Positions 27,277 through 37,054 of a DNA stretch of 64,000 nucleotides are shown here, one piece after another. The stretch is from an uncultured Odoribacter sp. GTDB lineage: Bacteria; Bacteroidota; Bacteroidia; Bacteroidales; Marinifilaceae. The notes beneath the pieces are model-generated. The model saw only the letters and a program-made list of their open reading frames with translations. It was not told the origin of the DNA and ran no database searches. The stretch covers positions 1 to 64,000 of the forward strand of contig UQJP01000006.1 in the NCBI GenBank assembly GCA_900541415.1, given 5' to 3'. Position 1 is the first letter of the stretch; every line of letters starts with the position of its first letter. The position numbers and the translations under genes are program-made.

Positions 27277-30200
27277 ATGAAAACAATCATGGGAGTGGTA
27301 TTGTTTCTATTCACAATAGGAATACCTGAAAGTTATGCTCAACAACTAAAAATTTCAGGCATAGTAAAAGACGCCGAAACCAACAACCCTCTATCGGGAG
27401 CCTCCGTCGTCATCCGGGGGACGCGGACCGGAGTTGCAACAAACTTACAGGGAGAATTTTCAATCCTGACCCACCCGGCGGACGAATTGGTGATCTCGTT
27501 CGTGGGAATGAAAACACAAATCATACGGGTGAAAAACAACCCGTCTCCCGTTATCCGCCTGGAACGGGACTACCTCAGCGCAGATGAAGCCATTGTCATT
27601 GCTTTCGGGGCAACCCCGGAAGCCTCCTACTCCGGCTCTGCCGCAACCATCCGGCGCGATGCCTTCCAATCGCGCCCGATAACCAATATATTACAAGCAT
27701 TAGAAGGAAATATTCCCGGTTTACAAATGACTTCCGGGTCCGGACAGCCGGGAGCTTCTCCCGACCTGCGAATCCGGGGATTCGGATCGATTACCGCCTC
27801 TGCCGCACCCCTATTCATCATGGACGGAGTTCCTTATGCCGGAGAGATTTCCGCCATACATCCGGAAGACATCGATAATATCTCCGTCCTGAAAGATGCA
27901 GCTTCGGCTGCCCTATACGGTAGCCGGGGTGCAAACGGCGTCATCATCATCACCACCAAAGCAGGAAAAGAAAGAAAATCGACTTTCAATGTCAAAATAA
28001 ACCAGGGATTTTCTTCACGGAGCATCCCCGAATACAACCGGGTGGATGCCTACACCTACTATCCCCTGATGTGGGAAGCCTACCGTAATTCGATGGTTTA
28101 TAACCAAAACAACCCGAAACCGATCGATCAGGCTTCACAGATCGCTTCTTACGGAAGCACCGATGCACAAAGCATCACCGACATCTTAGCGAACAACCCC
28201 TTCAATGTCCCCAACCGGGAACTGGTAGGAACAGACGGAAAGCTCCATCCCGATGCCCGCCTGCTCTACCCGGACGACCTGAACTGGGAAGATGCCATGA
28301 CCCGCACAGGCAACCGGGGCGATTATGCCCTCTCGGCAAGCGGAGGGACGGACGCCACCACCTACTACATGTCCGTCAGCTATACCAACGACAAAAGCTA
28401 CCTACTCAAATCGGAATTAGAACGGGCCACAGCCCGGGCCAACATAACGACACGGCCGAACAACTGGCTGCAAACGGGGATCAGCATAGCGGGAGCGTTA
28501 CAGGAATCCTCTTATCTCGACACAGAAACGAACACCGGATATGACAACCCGTTCTTTTTCAGTCGATATATCGCCCCGATATATCCCATCCACCAACACG
28601 CGGCTACCGGGGAAAGCCTTTACGATTCATTCGGGAAGCCTTTATATGAATGGACGAACCGGGGAGAAAAAGCCTATCCGGGACATCACATCGTAGCGGA
28701 AACAGAACTAAACAGCAACAACCGGAAACAAAACACCCTAAACACCAGAGCGTTTGCAGAAGTCCGCCTTTGGCAGGGACTTACATTTACATTCAATGCT
28801 TCCTACGACCTAACCAACAATCTGGTGGCCGAATATGAAAACCCGGAAGTAGGCAGTGCTGCGGGAACAGGACGCGCCAAACGGACAAACGACAGGTACG
28901 ATCTGGTGAATTTCAGCCAACTACTGAATTTTAGGCGGGCATGGGGTGGCCACCGGGTTGAAACCTTATTGGGACACGAAAGCTACAACAACACCTACAA
29001 ACTGCTATTCGGAAAGCGGGAAGGAGAAATTGTTTCGGGAAACGACGAATTTGTAAATTTCACCCAAACCGTCGACCTGTCTTCCTACTGCAGCCGATAC
29101 CGCACAGAAGGTTATTTCTTACGTTTCGGCTATGATTACGGTAGCCGCTACTTTTTGTCGGCTTCTTACAGGCGGGACGGCTCATCCCGCTTCCACCAAG
29201 ACGCGCGCTGGGGAAACTTCTGGTCGGTCGGGGTAAGCTGGCTGACCGATCGGGAAAAATTCATGGAAGCGCTCCCCTGGATAAGTCTGCTGAAACTGCG
29301 CAGTTCTTACGGGCAAACCGGGAACGACAATACCGACTCCTGGTTTCCGTGGCAAAATTTATACTCCATCAACAACAACGGCAATGAGCCCGGATTCATT
29401 CAGAACACGGCAGCCGGGAACCGGAATTTGAAATGGGAACTGAACAGGCACTTCGACATCGCCATCGAATTCAATTTCCTGAAACGCATCAGCGGAACCA
29501 TCGAATATTACAAACGGACCACCGACGACCTGCTTTTCAATGTTCCGCAGCCTCTTTCCGGAGGAGTGCTCACCCAATGGCAAAACTCAGGCTCCATGTA
29601 TAACAGAGGGATAGAACTCACCCTCCGCGGAACTCCTGTTGCCCGTGCATTTCAATGGGAAATCGGGATTCAGGCAACACATTTCAAAAATGAAATCACT
29701 TCGCTCCCGCAAAAAGAGATCAGTGCAGGCCACCACAAACGCATGACCGGGCATTCCATCTATGACTATTTTCTGCCCGTATACGCGGGGGTAGATCCGG
29801 AAAACGGCGATGCCCTCTACCGGATGGATATAACCGATGAAGCCGGAAAGGTCACAGGCGAAACCACAACCAACGACCTAAACAAAGCCACGTCTTACTA
29901 CTGCGGCACGGCCATTCCCAAAATATCCGGAGCGATCGACAATAAAATTTCATACAAGGGACTGGACTTCGCATTCAAATTCACCTACCGGATAGGAGGA
30001 AAAATTTACGACAACGCCTATTCAGGACTGATGCATTCAGGGCTGTATGGCAGAACATTCCATTCCGATATTCTGAAACGCTGGGAAAAAGCGGGTGACC
30101 GGACCGACGTTCCCCGGCTGGACAGCAGCAACGGCGATAACTCGACCATTGCCACCAGCCAATGGCTAACGAATGCCTCCTATCTGGCATTGAAATCCGT

Positions 30201-30399
30201 GACGCTGTCCTACACTTTCCCGGAGAAAATTCCGGAATTTTTCCATCTCAAAGGCATACGGTTATATAGCGGCGGCGAAAACCTTTTCATGCTGACCCAC
30301 CGGAAAGGCATGAACCCGCAATATCGTTTCACAGGCATTTCTGCCAACGATTATTCCCCGGCAAGAACTTTTTCTTTCGGAATCGACCTGGAATTTTAA
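27277..30399 (+). CDS. SusC/RagA-family TonB-dependent outer-membrane transporter
   Basis: Outer-membrane importer of 1040 residues that forms the barrel under a SusD lid. A signal peptide ends near SYAQQ (residue 22). A carboxypeptidase-regulatory-like domain follows (KISGIVKDAETNNPLSGASV), then the TonB plug at about 105-225 (GNIPGLQMTSGSGQPGASPD, then LKDAASAALYGSRGANGVII). The barrel ends FSFGIDLEF, with the aromatic C-terminal residue expected for assembly. It lacks the N-terminal STN domain, so no direct sigma/anti-sigma coupling is expected. The SusD partner starts 89 bases later. The cargo is probably an amino-sugar glycan, judged only by the downstream ROK and deaminase genes. Confidence 0.95.
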   Translation: MKTIMGVVLFLFTIGIPESYAQQLKISGIVKDAETNNPLSGASVVIRGTRTGVATNLQGEFSILTHPADELVISFVGMKTQIIRVKNNPSPVIRLERDYLSADEAIVIAFGATPEASYSGSAATIRRDAFQSRPITNILQALEGNIPGLQMTSGSGQPGASPDLRIRGFGSITASAAPLFIMDGVPYAGEISAIHPEDIDNISVLKDAASAALYGSRGANGVIIITTKAGKERKSTFNVKINQGFSSRSIPEYNRVDAYTYYPLMWEAYRNSMVYNQNNPKPIDQASQIASYGSTDAQSITDILANNPFNVPNRELVGTDGKLHPDARLLYPDDLNWEDAMTRTGNRGDYALSASGGTDATTYYMSVSYTNDKSYLLKSELERATARANITTRPNNWLQTGISIAGALQESSYLDTETNTGYDNPFFFSRYIAPIYPIHQHAATGESLYDSFGKPLYEWTNRGEKAYPGHHIVAETELNSNNRKQNTLNTRAFAEVRLWQGLTFTFNASYDLTNNLVAEYENPEVGSAAGTGRAKRTNDRYDLVNFSQLLNFRRAWGGHRVETLLGHESYNNTYKLLFGKREGEIVSGNDEFVNFTQTVDLSSYCSRYRTEGYFLRFGYDYGSRYFLSASYRRDGSSRFHQDARWGNFWSVGVSWLTDREKFMEALPWISLLKLRSSYGQTGNDNTDSWFPWQNLYSINNNGNEPGFIQNTAAGNRNLKWELNRHFDIAIEFNFLKRISGTIEYYKRTTDDLLFNVPQPLSGGVLTQWQNSGSMYNRGIELTLRGTPVARAFQWEIGIQATHFKNEITSLPQKEISAGHHKRMTGHSIYDYFLPVYAGVDPENGDALYRMDITDEAGKVTGETTTNDLNKATSYYCGTAIPKISGAIDNKISYKGLDFAFKFTYRIGGKIYDNAYSGLMHSGLYGRTFHSDILKRWEKAGDRTDVPRLDSSNGDNSTIATSQWLTNASYLALKSVTLSYTFPEKIPEFFHLKGIRLYSGGENLFMLTHRKGMNPQYRFTGISANDYSPARTFSFGIDLEF

Positions 30400-30488
30400 A
30401 CACAACCCGGAAAACAAAAGCAGGCCGTTCCAAGCCATCGAAAAAACAAAAAAAATCAGGTAATCCATTAAAAGAAAACGATAAACAC

Positions 30489-31964
30489 ATGAAAAATATC
30501 ACGATCATATTCATCCTGCTACTGCTGTCCACCGGATGCGATAAAGATTTCCTCAACACCTCTTCTACCTCATCCTACGACGAGAGTTTTGTATTCTCGA
30601 CCACCGAAAAAGCCTACGCAGCCCTGAACGGCATACACCGTTCGATGGTCATGCAATATTCCTCGCAACAATATTACGGAGGCTATCCCTCCCTGATGAT
30701 CGTTATGGAAATGCTGGGCGATGACGTTGTGCTCACCTCGAACGGGAACGGCTACTGGATTGCCGAATACCAATGGAAAGGACACCGGGATGAAACCGGG
30801 GTATTTCCTTTCTTCGCCTATCATCTATTCTACAAATTCATTGCCAACGCCAATATGATCCTTGAAAACACCGACGCGGCAACAGGGCCGGAAGGCGACA
30901 AAAAGATGATCAAAGGGCAAGCCTATGCCTACCGGGCATTAAGTTATTTCTGGCTCACCCAGCTCTACGGGGAACGATACGACCCCCATTCCGGCAACAA
31001 CTCCCCCGCCGTTTCCTTGGTCCTTTCCTCCACGGCCGGAAAGCAACCCCGCTCGTCGGTAGCCGCCGTTTATTCCCAGATCATCAAAGACCTCGACAAT
31101 GCGGTCGATTTGCTGGAATCGCCGGACAACACCTTCATACGCCCTTCGAAATGCCATTTTACGGCAGCCATTGTCAAAGGGCTCCGGGCGCGTGTCGCTC
31201 TCGCCATGCACGACTGGGAAACAGCCAAAACCTACGCCTCCGAAGCAATCCGGGAATCGGGATGCAGCTTAATGACAGCCGAACAATACCGACAGGGCTT
31301 CAATACGGCCGACAATCCGGAATGGCTATGGGCTTTCGAGCAAACTGCGGAACAAAGCACCTACTATCACGGATTTATGGCGGTTATGTCCTACAATTGC
31401 AATTCCACACAAATACGCACAAACCCGAAAGCCATATCCAAAACCCTCTACGAACAAATCCCCGACACCGACATCCGGAAAGATTTGTGGGATCCCACCG
31501 GACAAGTCTATACGCTTCCGGCAACATTTACCCGGATACCCTATATGAACCGGAAATTCAAAGTTGAAAACTCCGGCAGTTCCGTGGCAGACATCTGCTT
31601 CATGCGCCTGTCCGAACTCTACCTCATTCTGGCAGAAGCCAAAGCACACCTGAACGAAACGGACGCGGCGGACACACTCTATACCCTTGCCCGTTCCCGT
31701 AATCCACAATACCTCCGCCCTGCTTCCGGGGGAGAAGACTTACTATCTGAAATACTCCTGCAAAGAAGAATAGAGCTTTGGGGAGAAGGTTTCCGTTTTC
31801 TGGACCTTAAAAGGCTCGGACAGCCCCTCGACCGCAGGTATTCCAATCACAAAGAAAACCTGTGCAAAACCCTCTCCGTATCGCCAGGTGATAAGAGCTG
31901 GCAATTCCTGATTCCCAAAAAGGAACTGACAGCCAACGATAAGGTGGAACAAAACCCGCTTTAA
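30489..31964 (+). CDS. SusD/RagB-family glycan-binding lipoprotein
   Basis: Surface lipoprotein of 491 residues that captures ligand for the SusC barrel. The signal ends LLSTGC (Cys17). The TPR-like helical core is seen in KKMIKGQAYAYRALSYFWLT and FYKFIANANMILENTD. The C-terminal hallmark RRIELWGEGFRFLDLKRLG is near residue 420. It pairs with the SusC gene just upstream. The 233 bases that follow hold only the ROK promoter region. Confidence 0.95.
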   Translation: MKNITIIFILLLLSTGCDKDFLNTSSTSSYDESFVFSTTEKAYAALNGIHRSMVMQYSSQQYYGGYPSLMIVMEMLGDDVVLTSNGNGYWIAEYQWKGHRDETGVFPFFAYHLFYKFIANANMILENTDAATGPEGDKKMIKGQAYAYRALSYFWLTQLYGERYDPHSGNNSPAVSLVLSSTAGKQPRSSVAAVYSQIIKDLDNAVDLLESPDNTFIRPSKCHFTAAIVKGLRARVALAMHDWETAKTYASEAIRESGCSLMTAEQYRQGFNTADNPEWLWAFEQTAEQSTYYHGFMAVMSYNCNSTQIRTNPKAISKTLYEQIPDTDIRKDLWDPTGQVYTLPATFTRIPYMNRKFKVENSGSSVADICFMRLSELYLILAEAKAHLNETDAADTLYTLARSRNPQYLRPASGGEDLLSEILLQRRIELWGEGFRFLDLKRLGQPLDRRYSNHKENLCKTLSVSPGDKSWQFLIPKKELTANDKVEQNPL

Positions 31965-32100
31965 TACGTAAATAATTCTATATCAACAAAATAAAAACAA
32001 ACATTTATAGGCCGAAAAACAACAAAAATGAAAAAACATAACATTTAAAACAAAGCTTGAAAAAAAAACCGCTTTGATAATTTTTTTATAAAGTTTTTAT

Positions 32101-32108
32101 TAGTTTTG
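32101..32108 (+). promoter_or_regulatory. Candidate -7 box for the ROK-deaminase unit
   Basis: TAGTTTTG fits TAnnTTTG. A TTTG at 32073-32076 lies 24 bases upstream, longer than the usual 19-21. Leader about 85 bases. No stem-loop terminator was seen after susD, so read-through from susCD is possible. Confidence 0.5.
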
Positions 32109-32197
32109 TAAGACTAATTTGGGAGATAGTAAAAGCAGCCTTTGTCCGGAAGCCTTATAGAAAAGGGAAGAAACAGACACAGGCGGCAAAAATTAAA

Positions 32198-33451
32198 ATG
32201 CAACGTGCCATTAAAATGCAAATAACAAATAAAAACTCACTACCGGGTTTAAAAGAAAAAAGGTATCAACAAAAAAAGGACATAATAGGATATTTGTATA
32301 AAATGGGCGAATTATCCAAACCGGAAATTTGCCGTCTGACAAACATGACGACCCCGACGATCAGCCGGATCATTGAAGAATTGATCGAAGAAGGCTGGGT
32401 GACCGATCGTGGACAGGGACAATCTATCGGTGGTAAACGGCCGCATATCTTTTCCCTGAATCCGGATGCGGCCTATATTATGGGAGTCGATGTAGGTCGG
32501 GAATTTCTGAAAGTGGCCATATTCAACCTTCGTAAAGAAGTCATCGGTAAAATCAAAGTATATCCTTCCATATTGGAAGAAAAGAATAACGAAGAAACCC
32601 TTCGGTATATAAAAGAGAAAATCGACCAGACTTTGGCCGAGTTAAAAGTGCCGTACAGCAAGATCAAAGTCACGGGACTCGCCCTGCCGGGACTGATCGA
32701 CAGCAACGGTACATCGTATACCTATCTCACGTATGACGATCCGGAGGTCAATGTGAAAAAAATTCTGGAAGATATGTTAGGAATGCCGGTATTCATCGAT
32801 AACGACTCGATCATCATGGCAATGGCCGAACATTCTTTCGGCGTCGCTAAAAACGCGGCACATGCCCTCTGTATCAATGTCAATGAATGTATCGGTTTAG
32901 GTATGATCCTCAACTCCCAGCCCTACTCCGGTTTTACAGGAATGGCAGGTGAATTCGGACATATCCGCATCTCCGGGCTGGAAGCTCCCTGCTATTGCGG
33001 CAAAGCGGGATGCCTGGAAACGGTGGCATCCGGAAGGGCAATCGTAAAAACAGCAAAAGAAGCCATCCGCAACGGAGTGAAAACAGCCATTTCCACAAAT
33101 GCCGAACAGGGAATCACCCTGGCAACGATTATCAAAGCGGCCAAACAGGACGATATTTTTGCTATCGAACTGCTGCAAAATGCCGGAGAGAAAATAGGAG
33201 AAGGGATTTCCACCCTCATCCACCTGTTCAATCCCGAACTGATCGTTATCGGAGGAGAGATCACGGATGCCGGAGATCTTATCATCGCCCCGATCAGGCA
33301 AACCCTAAACAAATACACATTGGCACGAATGAAAAACCAATGCGAAATCAAGATGAGTAACCTCAATTCACAGGCAACGATTCTGGGTACGCTCATGGTC
33401 GTTATGAAACACCTGTATTACGATGCGGACTGTGATTTCTCACTCTATTAA
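32198..33451 (+). CDS. ROK-family transcriptional regulator (NagC/XylR type)
   Basis: Sugar-responsive DNA-binding protein of 417 residues. A winged helix-turn-helix lies at about 25-75 (MGELSKPEICRLTNMTTPTI, SRIIEELIEEGWV). The ROK fold follows: ATP-like loop GVDVGREFLKVAIFN near 96, GLALPGLID near 170, and FIDNDSIIMAMAEHSFG near 200 with the kinase-type Asp. The zinc motif is CYCGKAGCLETVASG near 265. The DNA-binding domain makes it a regulator rather than a sugar kinase, though residual kinase residues remain. A second ATG at 32216 is possible. It is 36 bases upstream of the deaminase fusion gene, so an amino-sugar phosphate or GlcNAc is a likely effector. Confidence 0.9.
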   Translation: MQRAIKMQITNKNSLPGLKEKRYQQKKDIIGYLYKMGELSKPEICRLTNMTTPTISRIIEELIEEGWVTDRGQGQSIGGKRPHIFSLNPDAAYIMGVDVGREFLKVAIFNLRKEVIGKIKVYPSILEEKNNEETLRYIKEKIDQTLAELKVPYSKIKVTGLALPGLIDSNGTSYTYLTYDDPEVNVKKILEDMLGMPVFIDNDSIIMAMAEHSFGVAKNAAHALCINVNECIGLGMILNSQPYSGFTGMAGEFGHIRISGLEAPCYCGKAGCLETVASGRAIVKTAKEAIRNGVKTAISTNAEQGITLATIIKAAKQDDIFAIELLQNAGEKIGEGISTLIHLFNPELIVIGGEITDAGDLIIAPIRQTLNKYTLARMKNQCEIKMSNLNSQATILGTLMVVMKHLYYDADCDFSLY

Positions 33452-33487
33452 ACAAAAAAATAAAACAAACACTTAATTAATATCCCT

Positions 33488-35437
33488 ATGGTAACAAAAA
33501 ATTATATCGCGAAAGGCGAAGGAGCTGACAGGTTCGAAAAAGTGCCTGTTCAGATCTACGAAAAACCGGCAGCGGCAGTAAAAGCCGTAGCCGACGAAAT
33601 TGCCGGACTGATCCGCAGCAAAGCTGCAAAAGGAGAAAAATGTGTTCTGGGACTGGCCACCGGCTCTTCACCCATCAAACTATACCAGGAATTGGTTAGA
33701 ATGCACAAAGAAGAAGGATTATCATTCAAAAATGTAATTTCCTTCAATCTGGACGAATATATGCCGATGCCGAAAGACTCCGTACATAGTTACCACTATT
33801 TCATGCATCATCATTTATTCAACCACATCGACATCGATCCGAAAAACGTACACATCCCGGACGGAACTCTGAAAAACGAAGAAGTGGATAAATTCTGCCG
33901 GGAATATGAAGAACAGATCGAAGCAGCCGGAGGAGTGGATATTCAAATTTTGGGAATCGGACGCACGGGACACATCGGATTCAACGAACCGGGATCACCC
34001 GTTACCTCTAAAACCCGTATGGTATTCCTCGATAACCTGACGATGAAAGACGCTTCAGGCGAATTCGGCGGCATTGAAAACGTTCCGACCAAAGCCATCA
34101 CCATGGGTGTAGGTACAATTATGAAAGCCCGCAAAATCATCCTGATGGCATGGGGAGAAGCGAAAGCACCGATCATCCGCGCTACGGTTGAAGGCTCTAT
34201 TTCCGATTCTGTGCCGGCAACCTTCCTGCAAATGCACCCGAACGTGCAATTCGTTATCGACGAAAGTGCAGCCGAAGAACTGACCCGGGCAAACTTCCCC
34301 TGGCTGGTAAGCAAAGTGGAATGGGACGCAAAACTGATCCGCAAAGCTGTGATCTGGTTGTGCCAAAAAGTGAACAAACCCATCCTGAAAGTAGAAGATA
34401 AAGACTACGCGAGCAACGGAATGACCGACCTGGTAAAAACATTCGGCTCTGCAAACAAAGTGAATATTCAGGTATTCAACGACCTGCAACACACCATCAC
34501 CGGATGGCCGGGAGGTAAACCCAATGCAGACGACAGCACCCGTCCTGAAAGAGCTACCCCGTATCCGAAACGGGTATTGATTTTCAGCCCGCACCCGGAC
34601 GACGACGTGATCTCGATGGGAGGTACTTTCGCCCGTTTGGTTGAACAGGGACACGATGTTCACGTGGCTTACCAGACTTCTGGTAACATCGCCGTGCTCG
34701 ACGACTATATCTATCAGCAAATGGACATCGCAGCTTCGTTCACCCGCCTGATCGGCGGCGACAGCAAAGCCATGGATGCCGCTTTCGAAAAAGTGAAACA
34801 AATCATTGCAAACCGCAAACCGGGAGATGACGAACCGGAAGAATTACTGCCTTTCAAAGGCGCTCTTCGCCGGGCAGAAGCCCGGGGCGCAGACCGTTAT
34901 TTAGGCATTCCGGAAGACCACGTTCATTTCTTGAATTTACCGTTCTACGAAACCGGTAGCATCAAGAAAAATCCGCTTGGACAAGCCGATGTGGACATCA
35001 TCGTGAAACTGCTGCGGGAAGTGAAACCTCATCAGATTTATGCAGCCGGAGACCTGGCCGACCCGCACGGAACTCATGGAGTGTGCCTCGACGCCATCCT
35101 GCGTGCCTACAATGTTGTTGACGGCGACGACTGGTTCAAAGATTGCAACACCTGGTGGTATCGTGGAGCATGGATGGAATGGGAAATCGAAAAAGTAGAT
35201 ATGGCTGTGCCTATTAGCCCGGCAGAATTATCCATCAAACGGAAATCGATCTACAAACACGGCTCTCAGAACAACGGCCCCGCTTTCCCGGGAGACGACC
35301 CCCGCGAATTTTGGCAGAGAGCTGAAGACCGGAACCGGAACACGGCAAATATTTACAACAAATTAGGCATGGCTGAATATGAAGCTATGGAAGTGTTCGC
35401 TAAATATGTCCACACCCACGGTGACGAACTGAAATAA
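33488..35437 (+). CDS. Glucosamine-6-phosphate deaminase fused to a PIG-L/LmbE deacetylase-like domain
   Basis: 649-residue cytoplasmic fusion. Residues about 20-290 are NagB-like, converting glucosamine-6-phosphate to fructose-6-phosphate and ammonia: VLGLATGSSPIKLYQELV (phosphate loop near 58), FNLDEYMPM (Asp89) and GIGRTGHIGFNEPGS (His162, Glu167). The residue matching E. coli Asp141 is Thr160. Residues about 360-640 are a PIG-L deacetylase-like domain with zinc motif HPDDD (369-373) and HGTH (527-530). So its His-Asp-His ligands and the base Asp371 are all present. The two-domain form is known in Bacteroidetes annotations, but the role of the second half is not established to my knowledge. 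It sits behind a ROK regulator and a SusCD pair. Confidence 0.9.
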   Translation: MVTKNYIAKGEGADRFEKVPVQIYEKPAAAVKAVADEIAGLIRSKAAKGEKCVLGLATGSSPIKLYQELVRMHKEEGLSFKNVISFNLDEYMPMPKDSVHSYHYFMHHHLFNHIDIDPKNVHIPDGTLKNEEVDKFCREYEEQIEAAGGVDIQILGIGRTGHIGFNEPGSPVTSKTRMVFLDNLTMKDASGEFGGIENVPTKAITMGVGTIMKARKIILMAWGEAKAPIIRATVEGSISDSVPATFLQMHPNVQFVIDESAAEELTRANFPWLVSKVEWDAKLIRKAVIWLCQKVNKPILKVEDKDYASNGMTDLVKTFGSANKVNIQVFNDLQHTITGWPGGKPNADDSTRPERATPYPKRVLIFSPHPDDDVISMGGTFARLVEQGHDVHVAYQTSGNIAVLDDYIYQQMDIAASFTRLIGGDSKAMDAAFEKVKQIIANRKPGDDEPEELLPFKGALRRAEARGADRYLGIPEDHVHFLNLPFYETGSIKKNPLGQADVDIIVKLLREVKPHQIYAAGDLADPHGTHGVCLDAILRAYNVVDGDDWFKDCNTWWYRGAWMEWEIEKVDMAVPISPAELSIKRKSIYKHGSQNNGPAFPGDDPREFWQRAEDRNRNTANIYNKLGMAEYEAMEVFAKYVHTHGDELK

Positions 35438-35455
35438 AAACTCAACTTACGAAAC

Positions 35456-35483
35456 CTTCATTCCATACCCCTATGGAATGAAG
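35456..35483 (+). terminator. Stem-loop after the deaminase fusion gene
   Basis: A perfect 12-base stem (35456-35467 with 35472-35483) and loop CCCC. It is followed only by a broken T run (ATTTCATTT), so it may act as a partial terminator or an mRNA stabiliser before the next gene, which starts 22 bases later. Confidence 0.65.
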
Positions 35484-35505
35484 ATTTCATTTAATATCTC
35501 AAGAT

Positions 35506-36396
35506 ATGAAAAATAAAACCACCCTTTTAATCATGGCGGCCGGGATGGGCTCCCGGTTTGGTAGTTTGAAACAGATCACCCCGCTCGGACCGCACCAGAA
35601 AGCCTTATTGCATTACACCATTTACGATGCCGTACATGCCGGATTCGATAAAATCGTATTCGTAATCCGCGAAAGCTTTGCTAAAGAATTCAAAGACTTT
35701 GTCGGAAAATATGCAGAAAGCCTGGTTGAAACCGCCTACTGTTATCAGGACATGGACAAACTTCCCGGAGGTATGCCCCCCATCCAGCGTGAAAAACCCT
35801 GGGGAACGGCCCACGCCATCTGGTGTGCCAAAGATGTGATCGACGAGCCTTTTGCAGCCCTGAATGCAGACGATTTCTATGGAAGCGACGCTTTCGTGAA
35901 AGCCCACGATTTTCTGGCAGCAAGTACCCGTGCAAACGAATTTTGCCTGGTAGGCTACCGTTTGGCTTCCACCCTTTCTGAAAACGGAACAGTTTCCAGA
36001 GGTGTGTGTGAAGCAAATGCACAAGGCTACCTGACCTCTGTAACCGAATGTACGAAAATCGGTGTTCTTCCCGACGGAACGATCAAAGACAGCGACACGG
36101 GCAAAGTGTTAGATCCCGAAGACCTGGTATCCATGAACTTCTGGGGATTCACTCCGCAGGTATTTGCAGAGATTGAAAAACAATTCGTAGAATTTTACCC
36201 GGCTAACAAAGACAACCTGAAATCGGAATTCTACATCCCGAAAGTGGTCGACAAAATGATCAAAGACAAAGTTGCCGATGTGAAAGTGCTGAAAACCGAT
36301 GCCAAATGGTTTGGAGTAACTTATAAAGAAGATACTCCGATGGTGAATGCCGCCCTGGCAGCATTCGACAAAGAAGGTAAATACCTCGACCTATAA
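35506..36396 (+). CDS. Sugar-phosphate nucleotidyltransferase family protein
   Basis: 296-residue cytoplasmic protein with the nucleotidyltransferase start TLLIMAAGMGSRFGSLKQIT (signature GXGxRxG-like loop and K), LNADDFYGSDAF near residue 125 for the metal and sugar site, and GMPPIQREKPWGTAHAIWCA. It should couple a sugar-1-phosphate to a nucleotide. Its separation by only 68 bases from the deaminase fusion, plus the stem-loop between them, suggests partly shared transcription and a possible role in amino-sugar activation. The exact sugar and nucleotide are unknown. Confidence 0.85.
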   Translation: MKNKTTLLIMAAGMGSRFGSLKQITPLGPHQKALLHYTIYDAVHAGFDKIVFVIRESFAKEFKDFVGKYAESLVETAYCYQDMDKLPGGMPPIQREKPWGTAHAIWCAKDVIDEPFAALNADDFYGSDAFVKAHDFLAASTRANEFCLVGYRLASTLSENGTVSRGVCEANAQGYLTSVTECTKIGVLPDGTIKDSDTGKVLDPEDLVSMNFWGFTPQVFAEIEKQFVEFYPANKDNLKSEFYIPKVVDKMIKDKVADVKVLKTDAKWFGVTYKEDTPMVNAALAAFDKEGKYLDL

Positions 36397-36417
36397 TAAA
36401 AATTGGTGTGACCTCAT

Positions 36418-36450
36418 AATCCCCGCCCCGGCCTTCGGAGCGGGGATTTT
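36418..36450 (+). terminator. Terminator after the nucleotidyltransferase gene
   Basis: GC-rich hairpin with arms AATCCCCGC and GCGGGGATT, an inner CCG/CGG pair, and a following TTTT run. Confidence 0.85.
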
Positions 36451-36551
36451 ACTTACAAGCCATCACACACGCCTCAAATTCAAATGGAAGCAGCCGTCCC
36501 GGTCGCTCAACACTATAATACCCGGTCAAAAACATCTCCGCTATAAACAAC

Positions 36552-36585
36552 CGAAGGGCTGCCCCCTTACGGTTGCAGCCCTTCG
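36552..36585 (-). terminator. Hairpin after the HMA-domain gene
   Basis: A perfect 11-base stem (36552-36562 with 36575-36585) 25 bases past the stop of the leftward HMA gene. The expected T run on the minus strand is weak. Confidence 0.6.
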
Positions 36586-36609
36586 ACCAGATAGAAACCG
36601 GATAAAACC

Positions 36610-36978
36610 TCACTTCTTTTCGCCTTCACACTCTTTTTTACAAGCTTTCTTATCCTTTTCGCCCTTTACGCTTTCTTTAGCTTGTCCCTCCGCCATGCTT
36701 TTCACCGGAATTTCCAGTTTTTCAATGGCTTTCTTAATCCCTTCCGCGCTATTTTTATCCTCCCGGAAAGTCACGGTGATCGTCTGGTCGTCCAGATTCA
36801 CTTTCAAATCCTTCACACCTTTCTCAAAAGCAATATTCTTTTCCACCTTCGCTTTACATGACCCACAATGCATCGTGGCATTATACACCACCGTTTTTTC
36901 TCCTTTTTTCTGAGCCTGTGCGGACATTGCCACCGACAAGCCGACTACCAATATTAAAAAAAATCTCATCGCTTTCAT
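36610..36978 (-). CDS. Secreted heavy-metal-associated (HMA) domain protein
   Basis: 122-residue periplasmic metal-binding protein. The start at 36978 is chosen because MKAMRFFLILVVGLSVAMSA is a good signal peptide; the much longer open frame upstream runs into the receptor gene. The ferredoxin-like HMA fold is shown by NATMHCGSCKAKVEKNIAF with Cys38 and Cys41, and DLKVNLDDQTITVTFREDK. A Lys/Glu-rich tail adds two more cysteines (KKACKKECEGEKK). It follows the TonB receptor gene on the same strand by 76 bases. Likely ligand Cu(I) or another soft metal, from family knowledge only. Confidence 0.88.
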   Translation of the reverse strand: MKAMRFFLILVVGLSVAMSAQAQKKGEKTVVYNATMHCGSCKAKVEKNIAFEKGVKDLKVNLDDQTITVTFREDKNSAEGIKKAIEKLEIPVKSMAEGQAKESVKGEKDKKACKKECEGEKK

Positions 36979-37054
36979 TTCACTATTATTTTTAGAGTTA
37001 ATAAATTCTATAAAACAGTCTATCCATGCACAGCATAAACTCGCCATCCTCCGA

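Noticed and set aside
32073..32108. Complete promoter TTTG...TAGTTTTG before the ROK gene
   Set aside because: The spacing is 24 bases, outside the usual 19-21, so only the -7 box is listed.
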